NCBI RefSeq assembly: GCF_001431665.1
Contig: NZ_LLXV01000021.1
Coordinates: 62,001 to 126,000 of the forward strand
DNA length: 64,000 nt
Direction of reading: 5' to 3'
Origin: Stenotrophomonas beteli
GTDB taxonomy: Bacteria; Pseudomonadota; Gammaproteobacteria; Xanthomonadales; Xanthomonadaceae
This document shows positions 1 to 9,255 of the stretch, one piece after another (position 1 is the stretch's first letter; each line of letters starts with the position of its first letter). Under the pieces are notes generated by a model. It ran no database searches. It had not been told where the DNA came from and saw nothing but the letters and a program-made list of their open reading frames with translations. Both the position numbers and the translations under genes were made by a program.

Positions 1-1161
1 CATCTCGCGGAAGCTGTGACTGAAGCCATCTGCGGCGCCGCGCTGAGAGAAGTCTCCCGCCGCAGCGGCTTGGACCAGCCGGCGAATCTCCTCGTTGATG
101 GCCAGCATGTTAGTCCGCGTAGTCTCCATGGCCTCGGTAATGGCGGCCTGATCGCCTGGCAGCAGCGGCATGCGAGCGCTCATGTCCCCGACGGCATAGT
201 GCTGGGCAATGCCTACGATCTGCGAAGTTACTGCGTTGGAGCGCTCCACCATGCCGTTCGTGTCGCCGACCAGTTCACCAAAGGCACCTGGATGGCGAGA
301 CTCATCGATGCGGTGCGACGTCCGGCCTTCGGCCTGGGCGGACGCCATTGCCTTTTGATCCGCAATCAGGCCCTTGATGCGCTCCTGCATCGATCGCATG
401 CTTTCAAGCAAGGCAGAAGTCTCGTCTCGGCCTTCCACCTTGATAACGTTTTCAACGTTGCCCGACGCAATGGCGGTTGCGGTTTTGGTCGCCTCGCCCA
501 ATGGTATGGTCAGGCTTCTCGTGATGGTGATTGCCAATGCGATGCTGAGCAGGACCGCCAAGACCCCAGCGGCGACCAACATCTTCCGGGCGCTTGCTGC
601 AACGGCCTGAGCGTCTTGGTAGCTCGCGTCAGCCAAACGCTCCTGAAGCTCAGCGTTGGCGAAGATGGCCGCCTGCCATTCGTCGAGCAGGGCGTCTCCT
701 TCACTAAGCAGCTTCGTTGCCGTCGACACGTCGCCGTGCGTCGCAGCTTCGACGACCGCATCGTTGACCCGGCGAGCCGCAAGCCGCTTCTCGGTGATCA
801 CTGCACGAATCTTTTTTCCCTCTTCGTCGGCAGGCGTCGCATACAGAGCGTCGCGGGCCTTGTCATAGATGGCCCTTTGCTCTCCGATCTCTTTCAGCAG
901 GGATGCTTGGATCTTCTTGTCCTGCAGCATGATCAGCTCGCGCAATGAAATGCTGATCTGCATGTTTGCACTAGCCATCGTCTTGGAGAGACGGATGCGC
1001 TCCATGCTCTCTTTCACGATGGTGTCCATGCTGGTCTCGGCGCGAGACAGCGCCCAAAGGCCAGATGCCACGATCGACATCGCCACCGCGATCAACACCA
1101 CGAAGGCCGCACCCAATCGGGTGCCGACCCTGTACCGCATCAAGAAATTCTTCACATTCAT
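1..1161 (-). CDS. Methyl-accepting chemotaxis protein, 5' part (runs off the left edge)
   Basis: The minus strand is open from here through base 1. It encodes a basic N-terminus, a first membrane helix (GAAFVVLIAVAMSIVASG), a roughly 150-residue four-helix ligand domain rich in Glu, Gln and Lys, and a second membrane helix (LVAAGVLAVLLSIALAIT). A HAMP segment follows (RSLTIPLGEATKTATAIASG), then the start of the cytoplasmic region. This is the usual transmembrane chemoreceptor layout; the methylation and CheW-binding hairpin lies outside the window. The ligand cannot be predicted. The start is uncertain: ATG at 1161 or 1170 are in frame, and a GTG at 1155 has the best-spaced Shine-Dalgarno (AGAGG, 7 nt). 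A sigma-28-type promoter lies about 50 bp upstream, which fits flagellar co-regulation. Confidence 0.85.
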   Translation of the reverse strand, partial: MNVKNFLMRYRVGTRLGAAFVVLIAVAMSIVASGLWALSRAETSMDTIVKESMERIRLSKTMASANMQISISLRELIMLQDKKIQASLLKEIGEQRAIYDKARDALYATPADEEGKKIRAVITEKRLAARRVNDAVVEAATHGDVSTATKLLSEGDALLDEWQAAIFANAELQERLADASYQDAQAVAASARKMLVAAGVLAVLLSIALAITITRSLTIPLGEATKTATAIASGNVENVIKVEGRDETSALLESMRSMQERIKGLIADQKAMASAQAEGRTSHRIDESRHPGAFGELVGDTNGMVERSNAVTSQIVGIAQHYAVGDMSARMPLLPGDQAAITEAMETTRTNMLAINEEIRRLVQAAAAGDFSQRGAADGFSHSFREM

Positions 1162-1213
1162 ACCTCTCATGGGGGGAGGAGCACGCTCCTGGCCGACAGC
1201 GTCGGCGAGCGAG

Positions 1214-1240
1214 TGATCGGCCCCACGAAGAACAACCTTA
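1214..1240 (-). promoter_or_regulatory. Sigma-28 (FliA)-type promoter for the chemoreceptor
   Basis: On the minus strand the sequence is TAAGGTTG, 11 bases, then GCCGATCA. The family consensus is TAAAGTTT-N11-GCCGATAA, so the spacing is exact and only three of sixteen bases differ. It sits about 50 bp upstream of the chemoreceptor start and points at it. Flagellar and chemotaxis genes are the normal targets of this sigma factor. Confidence 0.75.
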
Positions 1241-2405
1241 ATGCGCCCCATTTATGCAGCTAATTCGCAGAAATGGGCTCACTTAGCGGGCAAATGTCCG
1301 CTTTTGACCACAAATAGCACCATTTCAGACAACAGACATCCATCTAGGAGACAGGATTTGTCGCCCGATAGCGACCAACTATCGAAATTGGAGAGCACAT
1401 GTATCTTTCGTTTGTCCACCATCGGTTGAGGTGAGCATGGCACTGACTTGGAACATGCACTGGTGCTGGGCGACGCCCCGGTAGGTCATACGTGTGGGCG
1501 CACCATTAAAGTCGGCGATGACAGTTGAACGGTACGCCCTGGCCAGCCTTAAGGCGCTTCCGCTTCCTAGAGCGCTCCGAGGTCTTTGATCACCGACTGA
1601 CCTCGCTGAAGGAACCCAGCAGCAACCTTCCCCATGCCACCTTTCGCCCGATGCGCTCGTTGAGCCGATTGGCCTGCAGCCGGCCCGCCTCAAACAGGGC
1701 CGGGGTGGCCATCGAGGGCGGCCAGGCCTGGAAGGGCTCACCGGGCGACGAGAGCTGCCCCGTGATCGGCTGGACCACCGCAGGCACGGCCACGTCGGTG
1801 TTTGGCATAGGCGGTTGCCACCATGCAACCGTTTTGGCACGACCACCCTCCCAGCACCAACAGCGGCCCTCAGTGTGCTGAGTGACCAAGTCAGTGCATT
1901 AGCTCGATCATCCGCCCTAGACTTGAACGGTGGCGAAAGCACGGACCAAGAAGGTTATCTGGGCCAACGGGACAAAAATGATCCCCAAAAGAGCTGAAGG
2001 TGGTCCATGGCTGGAGCGGGCACTGGGCCCGGACACGAAATTAACCCTGTCCAGTCCGCTCGCGCAGCCCTCCGCAGTTGGGCCGGATCGGTCAGCAACC
2101 ACTGCATTGCCCAACAGGGCAGCAAGGTTGATTTCAAAGGCAGCAAGCAGCGGCAAGGAACCGCGCATCGTTTGCTTCCGCCCAAATCGCTCATGCCTGG
2201 CACTGTTCTTAGACTCGGGCGCATCAGCAGCACAGCCTTCAAATGCCGAGATGCTCAGCTAGTAGTTGTTTCGGCGATCACCCTCGGCTATAAAATAGAC
2301 GCCGGTCGCAGAAGCGTCGGTGTTGTGCCCGCATGCCAGTAGGCTCCGGGTGCCCGAGGTCCACCCAATGGGGGCGCGGGAATCCTTTCGATTCCGGAGC
2401 CATCC
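1241..2405. other. 1.2 kb with no intact gene
   Basis: No reading frame here has a credible start, codon pattern or recognisable motif. The only interpretable content is the frameshifted remnant at 1567-1889. The stretch separates the chemoreceptor from an HNH gene and is probably decayed insertion material (inference). Confidence 0.5.
1567..1889 (-). pseudogene. Degraded copy A of a small unrecognised gene family
   Basis: The minus strand encodes a tail conserved with the copies at 14234-14441 and 24983-25297. Shared elements are PITGQLSSPGEP, LFEAGRLQA, LN, GR.VA.GRLLLG, and a C-terminus of the form (V/I).(D/E)(L/I)G.L. In this copy the frame shifts by one base within the LLLG segment at about 1616. 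The lost C-terminus (LQRGQSVIKDLGAL, then TAG) continues in the next frame down to 1567. The upstream frame opens only at a TTG near 1889. I do not recognise the family. Confidence 0.6.
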
Positions 2406-2873
2406 ATGACGACCAAGCGCCTCAAATCCCTTCGCACGTCTGCCTTCCATGCCCAGTCCGGCCACTGCTATTACTGCGGCCTGCCGATGTGGCTCGCGTC
2501 TCCTTCAGAGCTCGGCATAAAGCCCAGCAGGTCCCGGGCATTTCAGTGTACCGCTGAGCACCTCGTGGCTCGGCAAGATGGGGGCCGGGATGTAATCGGG
2601 AACGTGGTGGCCGCACATGCCAGGTGCAACCAAGGTCGCCACAAGCGCCAGGGGCAAGCCCCCTCTCCCGAAGCGTTCCGGGCCTTGGTTCAGAAGCGGC
2701 TGGGGGTGGGAAGGTGGTGGTCCAGACTGCCGCCAGGGATTGCGCGCGCTTCTGTAAGCCCCCATCAGGCCACACGGGCCTTCGCTCGACACGTCCAAGG
2801 CCAAGGTTCATTTGGCACCTCACGACCAGATCAGCCAACCCATCCACGACTGGCCGGGTGCTGCCTTCAATGA
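2406..2873 (+). CDS. HNH endonuclease family protein
   Basis: This 155-residue protein begins MTTKRLKSLR. It has a CYYCG zinc knuckle at about residues 22-26 and the HNH core EHLVARQDGG...NVVAAHARCN..RHKR at about 51-82. That pairs CxxC with a second cysteine after the N-V-V-A segment, as in HNH/McrA-type nucleases, a metal-dependent DNA-nicking fold. The N-terminal 100 residues look intact. The tail after GRWWSRLPPG is low-complexity and may be read in a shifted frame, since such small HNH proteins usually end near there. It stands alone beside decayed DNA. Target and role are unknown. Confidence 0.7.
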   Translation: MTTKRLKSLRTSAFHAQSGHCYYCGLPMWLASPSELGIKPSRSRAFQCTAEHLVARQDGGRDVIGNVVAAHARCNQGRHKRQGQAPSPEAFRALVQKRLGVGRWWSRLPPGIARASVSPHQATRAFARHVQGQGSFGTSRPDQPTHPRLAGCCLQ

Positions 2874-2990
2874 ATGGCAACGCACACAGACCACCAACGA
2901 CTTCAGGCTCAACCTGGTTTGTGTCGTTTATCCAAGGGCAGGAGAAAAGGATCCCTCTCCGGTCACGAGGGAACGGACCCAGATCGCGAC

Positions 2991-3677
2991 TCACGCGGAC
3001 GGCATAGGAACGAAAGCACCGGACTGGTTGCGAGCTAGGCCTTTCGCATGCTCAGGCCAATCGATGAAGTCGTGGCCCGGGACACCAACGCACATGTGGT
3101 AAGCGCACGCCCATGCGGGGACCGCCAATACAAGCCAAGGCGCCCATGGATGCCATTGGGCAAGGGCTGCGATGCCCGAGCCGGCGATGTTCCAGTCCAG
3201 CGCCACCAATGCCACGCCAACCCAACTCGCTCCCACCAAGGCGTGCCAGCGCCCTACCTCAGCCGCGCGCTCCGCGAGCTGCTTCTCCACTGTCTTTGGG
3301 CGAACCGACTCGTCCATATGAGCCAAGGCCTTCTCGGCTTCCCATTGATGGACATAGCGCTGGGGGTCGGGGTTCTCCTGCACAACTGAGACGTCAAGCC
3401 AGCTCTGAATCTTGCGCACAATCGGTCCCAGCACGACCATTACCAACGTTGCGATAGCGGCGGCACCCAGGGTCATGATCACGCTGTAAGCAAGCACCAA
3501 CAGCAGCCACACACCCGGGCGCGAGGTGACATCGTTCCATTTAAAGGTCCACAGGTTGGATCCCGAGACCGCCACCAAGAACACATCCAAGAGCGCCGCA
3601 AACGCCAACAACGCAAGGCATACGCGAAAATCGCGAACCTTTTCCAGCAGATTCAAGTTTTCAGCACTGAAGGCCAT
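2991..3677 (-). CDS. Unrecognised inner-membrane protein
   Basis: The protein has 228 residues from the ATG at 3677, which has a GGAAG Shine-Dalgarno 8 bases upstream; an upstream GTG at 3737 is in frame but less well supported. There are about four to five hydrophobic helices: two in the first 85 residues (VCLALLAFAALLDVFLVAV; LLLVLAYSVIMTLGAAAIATLVMVV) and two to three near the C-terminus. Between them is a charged cytoplasmic-looking segment (EAEKALAHMDESVRPKTVEKQLAERAAEV, split here for description). It follows the GNAT gene by 60 bases on the same strand and may be co-transcribed with it. No family recognised. Confidence 0.65.
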   Translation of the reverse strand: MAFSAENLNLLEKVRDFRVCLALLAFAALLDVFLVAVSGSNLWTFKWNDVTSRPGVWLLLVLAYSVIMTLGAAAIATLVMVVLGPIVRKIQSWLDVSVVQENPDPQRYVHQWEAEKALAHMDESVRPKTVEKQLAERAAEVGRWHALVGASWVGVALVALDWNIAGSGIAALAQWHPWAPWLVLAVPAWACAYHMCVGVPGHDFIDWPEHAKGLARNQSGAFVPMPSA

Positions 3678-3737
3678 GACGTCACTTCCGAACGGGGCGG
3701 CTACGATGCCCCAGCCATGTCTCAACAGCTGCGACAC

Positions 3738-4190
3738 CTAGTGCGTAGGCAAGCACCATTCCCACTCCGGGATGCCATCGACCGTGCGTCCGGTAGCAGC
3801 TGCCCCCACCCGTAGGAACAGCTGTCCATATGCTGACGAGAACTTGCGAACACGAAAAACGATCCGGGTAACCCCGAGTTCGCGCTGAACTGACTCAGCG
3901 AAGCCCCTTAGCAGCGGCTCGCCAAATCCCTTCCCCTCCAGATCCTTCGCCACAGCAAAGTGCCCGACCATGACGGTGCTACCTCTCTGCTGCCATTCGT
4001 GGACGTAGCCGGCGTGCCGCCCCGCGAAGTATACGTAGAGGTTAGGGGACGCCTCATTGGCGCTTTCAAAGTGCATGAGACCACTCTGGCTCCTGTAGGT
4101 TCGTGCGTAGCGCAAGAACCGCGTTCGCAGCTCCGTCCTCATTCTCTCGGTGCCCCACACGCCTCGCTGACGCCACTCCCACATGCTCAT
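3738..4190 (-). CDS. GNAT-family N-acetyltransferase
   Basis: This 150-residue protein has the Gcn5-related fold signature. A beta-strand and acetyl-CoA loop (VGHFAVAKDLEGKGFG, about residues 74-89) match the R/Q-x-x-G-x-G/A motif, followed by a helix (EPLLRGFAESV) and a later V-G-A beta-bulge segment. Such enzymes transfer acetyl from acetyl-CoA to a primary amine; the substrate cannot be predicted. The start at 4190 (MSMWEW) is accepted, but in-frame ATGs at residues 3 and 17 are possible. It lies immediately upstream of the membrane protein at 2991-3677. The 283 bases between it and the pectate lyase hold no gene I can support. Confidence 0.8.
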   Translation of the reverse strand: MSMWEWRQRGVWGTERMRTELRTRFLRYARTYRSQSGLMHFESANEASPNLYVYFAGRHAGYVHEWQQRGSTVMVGHFAVAKDLEGKGFGEPLLRGFAESVQRELGVTRIVFRVRKFSSAYGQLFLRVGAAATGRTVDGIPEWEWCLPTH

Positions 4191-4438
4191 TGATCTCCGT
4201 GCAAACGATCAGCGATCCAATCCATCCACCCGGATCGTGACCTATCGCGTTAGCGTTCCAAGCCCCATGTCCTGGGATGAGTTTAAGGGCGTCGGACTCA
4301 AGGCGGAGCTGATCGAGGGATGGGGGATTGACGCCCATACACCCACATGACCGGGCCGACAGTGAGATTGCGCCGAAGGCTGAATTCGCACCCGGTTTCA
4401 GTCCGTTTTTCTGCGTCCTGCACTAGGAAAGGACACGA

Positions 4439-4455
4439 GGCCGCATCAAGCGGCC
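4439..4455 (-). terminator. Possible terminator after the pectate lyase gene
   Basis: There is a six-base perfect stem, GGCCGC with GCGGCC, around a five-base loop, 19 bases past the pectate lyase stop on the minus strand. The tract after it is TCGTGTCCTTTCC, so there is only a short T run. Confidence 0.4.
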
Positions 4456-4473
4456 CCGGATCCACGAGCGTTG

Positions 4474-5619
4474 TCAGAGTTTTCCGGCTCCCGCCTTAGC
4501 AAGAACATCAGCCTGGACTTGACTCGCATTGAGCGGGATGTAGGAATACGGCGGCTTCCAGCCGATGTTGCGATTCCAGCTGCAGACCAGAGAGGCACCG
4601 TTCAGCACTGAACCGTCATCTCGGTAAACGCTGCCGCCGTAATCTGCGGCGATCTTATCGCAGCTGCTAACGCCGCTGATCTGGAAGACATTTGCCTCTG
4701 AGAAGATCTTTGAGTCTTTGCCAACCCCGTGTGCGTGGGAGAATGGATACACCGGGTGAGTGGTGCTCCCGGTGTGGTAGTTGTTGTAAAGATGGACTTG
4801 GCCGAAACGCACACGCGGGGCTCTGGCGCTGATGTTCTCAAAGAGCGTGTTGTGGATGGTAACTTTCAACTTGCCGCTGTCTTTGCTACCAGCACCGTCG
4901 CTGGAGCCAATGAGATTGTTCTTCTCATGTGAGCGGAATACGGAGTAAGAAACAGTGACAAAGTTGGCACCGTTCTTAACATCCATGGCGCCGTCATGGT
5001 GTTGCTTTGGCCTACCGTTGGCAGAGCCGTTCTGATCATCCGTGCGGCGACCGTCAGTGAAAGTCACATGATCGATCCACACATTGCTGGCGCCATCAAC
5101 GGTCAGTCCGTCCAGCTCCGAATTCCAGTTGCCATCTTTGCCATCGTTGCGGTCCCAGATTGGCTGTGGGTCCCATGGATTCTCGATCGTGACGTTGCGA
5201 ATGATCACATCATTCTGCTTCACAACCAGGTATCCCTCTCGGATCTGCGCTGTGCTCCCCACGCCGATTAGCGTGGTTTTTTCCGGAATCTCAACCCTGC
5301 CCCGGACCTTCATGTCAGCTGTCGTGGTGTAGGCTTTGCCCTCACTCATATCGATCACGCCGGTCACCCGGATGATGCGACCACCGTTGCCGACCGAAGC
5401 CTTCAACGCGTTCTTGAGGGTGGCAGCAGAGTTGACGTTGAAAACAGCGGTAGCGGCAGCATTCGAGCCACCGCGCGTTCCGCCGTTTTGGGTTGCCCAG
5501 CCGGTCGTTGCGATTTCCCTGCTGCGGTCAGCCTGAGCGTACGCTTGAGTTGCGGTGGCCCCAATGGCCGACATGGTCAGAACGAGTGCAATCTTTGCCA
5601 AACGATGTGCGTTTTCCAT
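4474..5619 (-). CDS. Secreted pectate lyase, polysaccharide lyase family 1
   Basis: This 381-residue protein starts with a Sec signal peptide (basic n-region MENAHRLAK, hydrophobic core, probable cut after TQAYAQA). The rest is the right-handed beta-helix of PL1. The signature [10 protein letters not shown] lies near residue 181, aspartates suited to Ca2+ binding surround residues 150-215, and the RAPRVRFG segment carries the family's catalytic arginine near residue 270. Members cleave de-esterified polygalacturonan by beta-elimination outside the cell. Length matches the family. It appears monocistronic, with its own 5' gap and a weak hairpin behind it. Substrate is inferred from the family only. 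Confidence 0.93.
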   Translation of the reverse strand: MENAHRLAKIALVLTMSAIGATATQAYAQADRSREIATTGWATQNGGTRGGSNAAATAVFNVNSAATLKNALKASVGNGGRIIRVTGVIDMSEGKAYTTTADMKVRGRVEIPEKTTLIGVGSTAQIREGYLVVKQNDVIIRNVTIENPWDPQPIWDRNDGKDGNWNSELDGLTVDGASNVWIDHVTFTDGRRTDDQNGSANGRPKQHHDGAMDVKNGANFVTVSYSVFRSHEKNNLIGSSDGAGSKDSGKLKVTIHNTLFENISARAPRVRFGQVHLYNNYHTGSTTHPVYPFSHAHGVGKDSKIFSEANVFQISGVSSCDKIAADYGGSVYRDDGSVLNGASLVCSWNRNIGWKPPYSYIPLNASQVQADVLAKAGAGKL

Positions 5620-6308
5620 AGATCAGTCCTTTGTTCCTTTGTGTTCACGGAAACTTCCCAGCCTCATAGGTGAGGCAGTTCAGCTTTCACGGGCCGCCAC
5701 GACCCCACGGCAGATCTAAACGACTTAGCAATCGAACGCAGCGCATTGGTCCTCTACACATGCCGTTGCACAGGTGCGGGGCGGGAACGCAATCGAGCCC
5801 CGCTGTCCCTCCAGTCAACTTAGGACAACTGCAAGATCGCACGGCGTTCGATATGCGGCTGAGACGAGTCGGCCCCATTGGTCGCAGCAGAAGCTCTCAT
5901 TGCTACGCCCGGGTCCGATCTTACGGAGCTGCGGATGCTTCAACGGTGGCAGCTCAAAGGTCAATCGCACATGTTGCCTTCGCTGCGCAGTCGGCGTCGG
6001 CAGAGCATAAACAAACGGCAAATACATGTTCTTATGTCTCATCGGTGGATCACTGCCCGTGGCTGGCAAGGTGCATCTCTCCAGTGCCAGACCCGCAGTT
6101 CCGGACCGCCGATTGCGCTCACTTAGTGACGCTCCTCTCGTTCACCTGGAAAGTCCTGCGGGATTGCGGGCGGAACGTCTCCCACTTAGCCAGCTGGGAC
6201 TCGAAGGGGCCGGAAGACCTGGATTCTGGTAGGCGCATGTGCAAGTGGGGAAACTTGCAAGAGCCGCCCTTCAGGAGCAAAGTTTCCCCATCCAAGGGGG
6301 GATGAGCA
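5620..6308. other. Intergenic stretch before the hxs locus
   Basis: The frames here lack codon bias, motifs and ribosome sites, so I call no intact gene. The one informative part is a short fragment at 6113-6175 that resembles hxsC. The hxs promoter should lie in the last 130 bases; I see no clear consensus. Confidence 0.5.
6113..6175 (+). pseudogene. Fragment resembling hxsC
   Basis: In one frame these bases read LRSLSDAPLVHLESPAG, against LRSPGEVPLVRLEGPPG in HxsC (residues 67-83). The nucleotide runs tcctctcgttc and cctggaa are shared with about 8304-8325. Similarity stops on both sides and the frame ends within about 20 codons. It may be a scar of an older hxs copy or a recombination footprint. 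Confidence 0.4.
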
Positions 6309-6614
6309 ATGGAACGCTCGCAATTCATTATCGATCGCGCACTGTATTCAGACGACGTCGTGGCTCGGGCCGTGCATCGCCATACCGGCGAGCTTGGTGT
6401 GGAGGTGCGCAGCCAAGGCGCCAGCCTCACCGTTGGCTTTTGGTCTCTGGACGGCTCCGACCTGCCAGAGAACCTCTGGACCCGGTTTTCCCGAGACTTG
6501 CTGGACGAACGCCTGCGGGCGGCTGTCCGAGCAGAGACGAGCGGGCTGCAGCAGGAGCTGCTTCGCGCAGCGCTGAACCAGGCACAGCCGGTGATGCCCC
6601 ATGTCGAGGTTTAG
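6309..6614 (+). CDS. hxsD: His-Xaa-Ser system protein HxsD
   Basis: This 101-residue soluble protein is the first gene of the hxs cluster. Its N-terminus (FIIDRALYSDDVVARAVHR) has the strand-helix start I associate with HxsD, followed by a beta-rich middle and a Leu/Arg/Gln helical tail. The family was defined by its constant neighbourhood with two radical-SAM enzymes. A helper role, such as peptide recognition, has been suggested only from that context. Its end overlaps hxsB by 14 bases, so translation is probably coupled. Identification rests more on gene order than on residues. Confidence 0.75.
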   Translation: MERSQFIIDRALYSDDVVARAVHRHTGELGVEVRSQGASLTVGFWSLDGSDLPENLWTRFSRDLLDERLRAAVRAETSGLQQELLRAALNQAQPVMPHVEV

Positions 6615-8097
6615 GCCCGCTGAGGCTTTCGCCGCTCCACCGGACTACCAACTGTTGCCTCTGCGGTTCCGGCGCTTGCCGTGGGATCACGATCGGGCTT
6701 TCGTCTCGTCGATGGCCGGCGACTGGCTCATGATGAAGATGGAGGACGTTCAGCGCCTGGTGACCCACCAATTGCCGACCAACTCAGCCCTCTTTGCAGA
6801 TTTGGAAGCCCGGCACCTGGTCATCGGCGGGACCGACCGAAGCAGCTTGGCGCCCCTGCTTAGTCAAATTCGCAGCCGAAAGTCCTACCTGATGGGTGGC
6901 CCCGCTCTCCACATCTTCGTGGTGTCGCTGCGTTGCCACCACACCTGCAACTACTGCCAAGTGTCGCGGCAAGAAACGAACGCCACTTCCTTTGACATGG
7001 AAGGTGCGCATGCTGAACAGGCGGTCGAACGGTTGTTCGAATGGCCGAGCCGAGAGCTGACGATCGAGTTCCAAGGGGGGGAGCCCCTGCTCAATTTTGG
7101 GCAAGTGAAGGCCATCACTCGGCGGATCGTCGAGCGCAATCGGAGCGCCCGACGCACCCTGCGCTTCGTGCTTGCTTCCACCCTGCATGACCTGACCGAC
7201 GACCAGCTGGCGTTTCTGGCCGAGCACCGCTTCAAGCTCTCCACCTCGCTGGACGGTCCCGAATGGCTCCACAACGCCAACCGCCCCCGGCCCGGTCGCG
7301 ACAGCTACCGGCGGACCGTGGAAGGGATTGAACGCGGACGCCGTTGGCTGGGAGAGGATGCCGTCTCGGCGCTGACGACGCTGACCCGCCAAAGCCTCGA
7401 GGTTCCTGAGGCCATCATCGATGAGTACCAGAAGCTCGGGTTCCACAGCATCTCTCTACGTCCCTTGAGCCCCTACGGGTTCGCCACCAAGACGGCCCGG
7501 CGCACCGGCTACCCCACGGAAGACTTCCTCGCCTTCTACCGGCGCGCCTTCGACCACTTGCTGTCGATGAACCTGGCCGGCTACGCCATGGAAGAGTCCT
7601 ACGCGTCTCTCCTTCTCTCCCAGCTATTCACTTCGTTCGGGCACGGTTACGTCGATCTCCGATCGCCCTCCGGAGCCGGGTTGGGCGCCGTCATCTACGA
7701 CCACGACGGGCGGGTCTATCCGTCGGACGAGGCACGCATGCTTGCCGCCATGGGGGACGATGCCTTTGCCTTGGGCCACGTCAGCCAACCGGTCAGCCAA
7801 TGGCTGTCCTCGCCCGCCATGGCCCGCTTGCTGGACGCCGGGGTCGCCGAGGCCCTACCCACGTGCTCCGACTGCGCGTTTGTGCCGATGTGCGGCGCCG
7901 ATCCGATCGAGCACTACGCCCGCCAAGGGGATCCGATCGGCCATCGGCCCAGCAGCGACTTCTGCCAGCGGAACATGGGGCTCTTTGATTTCCTGCTGGA
8001 GCGCTACGAGAAGGCTGACCGGAACATCCAAGGGTTGATGCGCTCCTGGGCCAATCCGAAGCCATCGGTGGAGGCCGCCGTCCATGCTGCCGCTTGA
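6601..8097 (+). CDS. hxsB: His-Xaa-Ser system radical SAM maturase HxsB
   Basis: This 498-residue radical-SAM enzyme has Cys112, Cys116 and Cys119 (CHHTCNYC) to hold the SAM-binding [4Fe-4S] cluster, and FQGGEPLLNF as the SAM-contacting GGE motif. The C-terminal part (CSDCAFVPMCG..., then a further Cys in SSDFC) is a SPASM-like domain for auxiliary clusters, typical of peptide-modifying maturases. About 110 residues precede the core. It is expected to act in the cytoplasm on the HxsA repeat; the actual modification is unknown. It overlaps hxsD upstream and hxsC downstream by 14 bases each, which indicates tight coupling. Confidence 0.92.
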   Translation: MSRFRPAEAFAAPPDYQLLPLRFRRLPWDHDRAFVSSMAGDWLMMKMEDVQRLVTHQLPTNSALFADLEARHLVIGGTDRSSLAPLLSQIRSRKSYLMGGPALHIFVVSLRCHHTCNYCQVSRQETNATSFDMEGAHAEQAVERLFEWPSRELTIEFQGGEPLLNFGQVKAITRRIVERNRSARRTLRFVLASTLHDLTDDQLAFLAEHRFKLSTSLDGPEWLHNANRPRPGRDSYRRTVEGIERGRRWLGEDAVSALTTLTRQSLEVPEAIIDEYQKLGFHSISLRPLSPYGFATKTARRTGYPTEDFLAFYRRAFDHLLSMNLAGYAMEESYASLLLSQLFTSFGHGYVDLRSPSGAGLGAVIYDHDGRVYPSDEARMLAAMGDDAFALGHVSQPVSQWLSSPAMARLLDAGVAEALPTCSDCAFVPMCGADPIEHYARQGDPIGHRPSSDFCQRNMGLFDFLLERYEKADRNIQGLMRSWANPKPSVEAAVHAAA

Positions 8098-9253
8098 AAC
8101 CAGAGCGGAGCTGGCGCCGTCGGCGAAGGCCAGCCTGCTCAAGGTCGTGTCCCTGGCAGAGTTTGCCCAATCAGCGCTTCCCTTGGAGCGTCTGGCGCTG
8201 GACCTGCGGGACGTCCCAGCGGACCACTTCAGCCGTGACCTGCTAAACCTGCCTTGGGGCGCTGTCTTGCCTTCAATCGGGTTGCGTTCCCCCGGTGAGG
8301 TTCCTCTCGTTCGCCTGGAAGGTCCGCCGGGTGTTTGCAAGCCTGGGGATGTGGTGGAGCTCAACCCCCTGCAGAAGAAAGTGGCGATCCGCTATCGGCG
8401 CGGAGACACCGGCAATGTCCTGTTCGCGACCGAGCGCTGCAACAGCTACTGCCTGATGTGCTCTCAGCCGCCCCGAGACGTTCAAGACGATTGGCGGGTG
8501 AGGCACCTCTTGGACCTGATCGAGCTCATCGATCCGGAGGAACCTTCGCTGGCGATCAGCGGCGGGGAACCGACCCTGCTGGGTGACGGGTTGGTCGGCG
8601 TGGTGACCAAATGCGCGCACGTGCTGCCCAACACCCACCTGCACATCCTGTCCAACGGCCGACTGCGTGAGCCCGGCCTGCACGCGAAATTTGCGGGCCT
8701 CCATCCCAACCTGAGCTGGGGCATTCCGCTCTACGGGGACCGCTATGCTCTGCACGACTACGTGGTGCAAAGCGAGGGTGCGTTCGCTCAGACCCTTCGT
8801 GGGCTTTACGCATTGGAAGCCGCCCAGCAGCGGGTGGAGATACGGGTCGTGTTGGTCAAGCCCACTGTCGAGCGGCTGGTACAGCTGGCCCGCTACATCT
8901 GGCGCAACCTGCCCTTCGTCGAACACGTTGCACTGATGGGCATCGAGCCCATCGGGTTTGCCAAAGCCCATCAGCGTGAGCTTTGGGCCGATCCAGCGGA
9001 CTACGGTGACGTCCTGTCCGAAGCGGTGGGGCTGCTGGCCGAGGGCGGAATTCCGGTCTCACTCTACAACCTGCCCTTGTGCGCGTTGGACCGATCGCTT
9101 TGGCCCTACGCCGTGCAGAGCATTTCGCCTTGGAAGAACGACTACCTGCCCGCCTGTAGCGGCTGCTCGGTTCGGCAGCAGTGTGGCGGCTTCTTCTCTT
9201 GGGTCACGCCGGCTTGGACCAGCCGGTCCATCTCTCCCGTCTTGGAAACCTGA
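8084..9253 (+). CDS. hxsC: His-Xaa-Ser system radical SAM maturase HxsC
   Basis: This 389-residue second radical-SAM enzyme has Cys119, Cys123 and Cys126 (CNSYCLMC) for the SAM cluster and ISGGEPTLLG as the GGE motif. A C-terminal cluster segment, CSGCSVRQQCGG, resembles those of other HxsC proteins. The N-terminal 110 residues form a separate region found in this family. Two different maturases dedicated to one substrate are unusual and suggest two modifications or a two-step reaction (inference). The stop codon ends two bases before the hxsA start, so all four genes form one operon. Confidence 0.92.
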   Translation: MLPLETRAELAPSAKASLLKVVSLAEFAQSALPLERLALDLRDVPADHFSRDLLNLPWGAVLPSIGLRSPGEVPLVRLEGPPGVCKPGDVVELNPLQKKVAIRYRRGDTGNVLFATERCNSYCLMCSQPPRDVQDDWRVRHLLDLIELIDPEEPSLAISGGEPTLLGDGLVGVVTKCAHVLPNTHLHILSNGRLREPGLHAKFAGLHPNLSWGIPLYGDRYALHDYVVQSEGAFAQTLRGLYALEAAQQRVEIRVVLVKPTVERLVQLARYIWRNLPFVEHVALMGIEPIGFAKAHQRELWADPADYGDVLSEAVGLLAEGGIPVSLYNLPLCALDRSLWPYAVQSISPWKNDYLPACSGCSVRQQCGGFFSWVTPAWTSRSISPVLET

Positions 9254-9255
9254 TC

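Noticed and set aside
16-948. Long plus-strand open frame over the chemoreceptor
   Set aside because: It is the antisense of a clear chemoreceptor with HAMP and membrane helices on the minus strand; its own product has no motif.
5670-6305. 211-codon plus-strand frame upstream of hxs
   Set aside because: Arg/Ser/Pro-rich shadow-like composition, no ribosome site and no recognisable domain.
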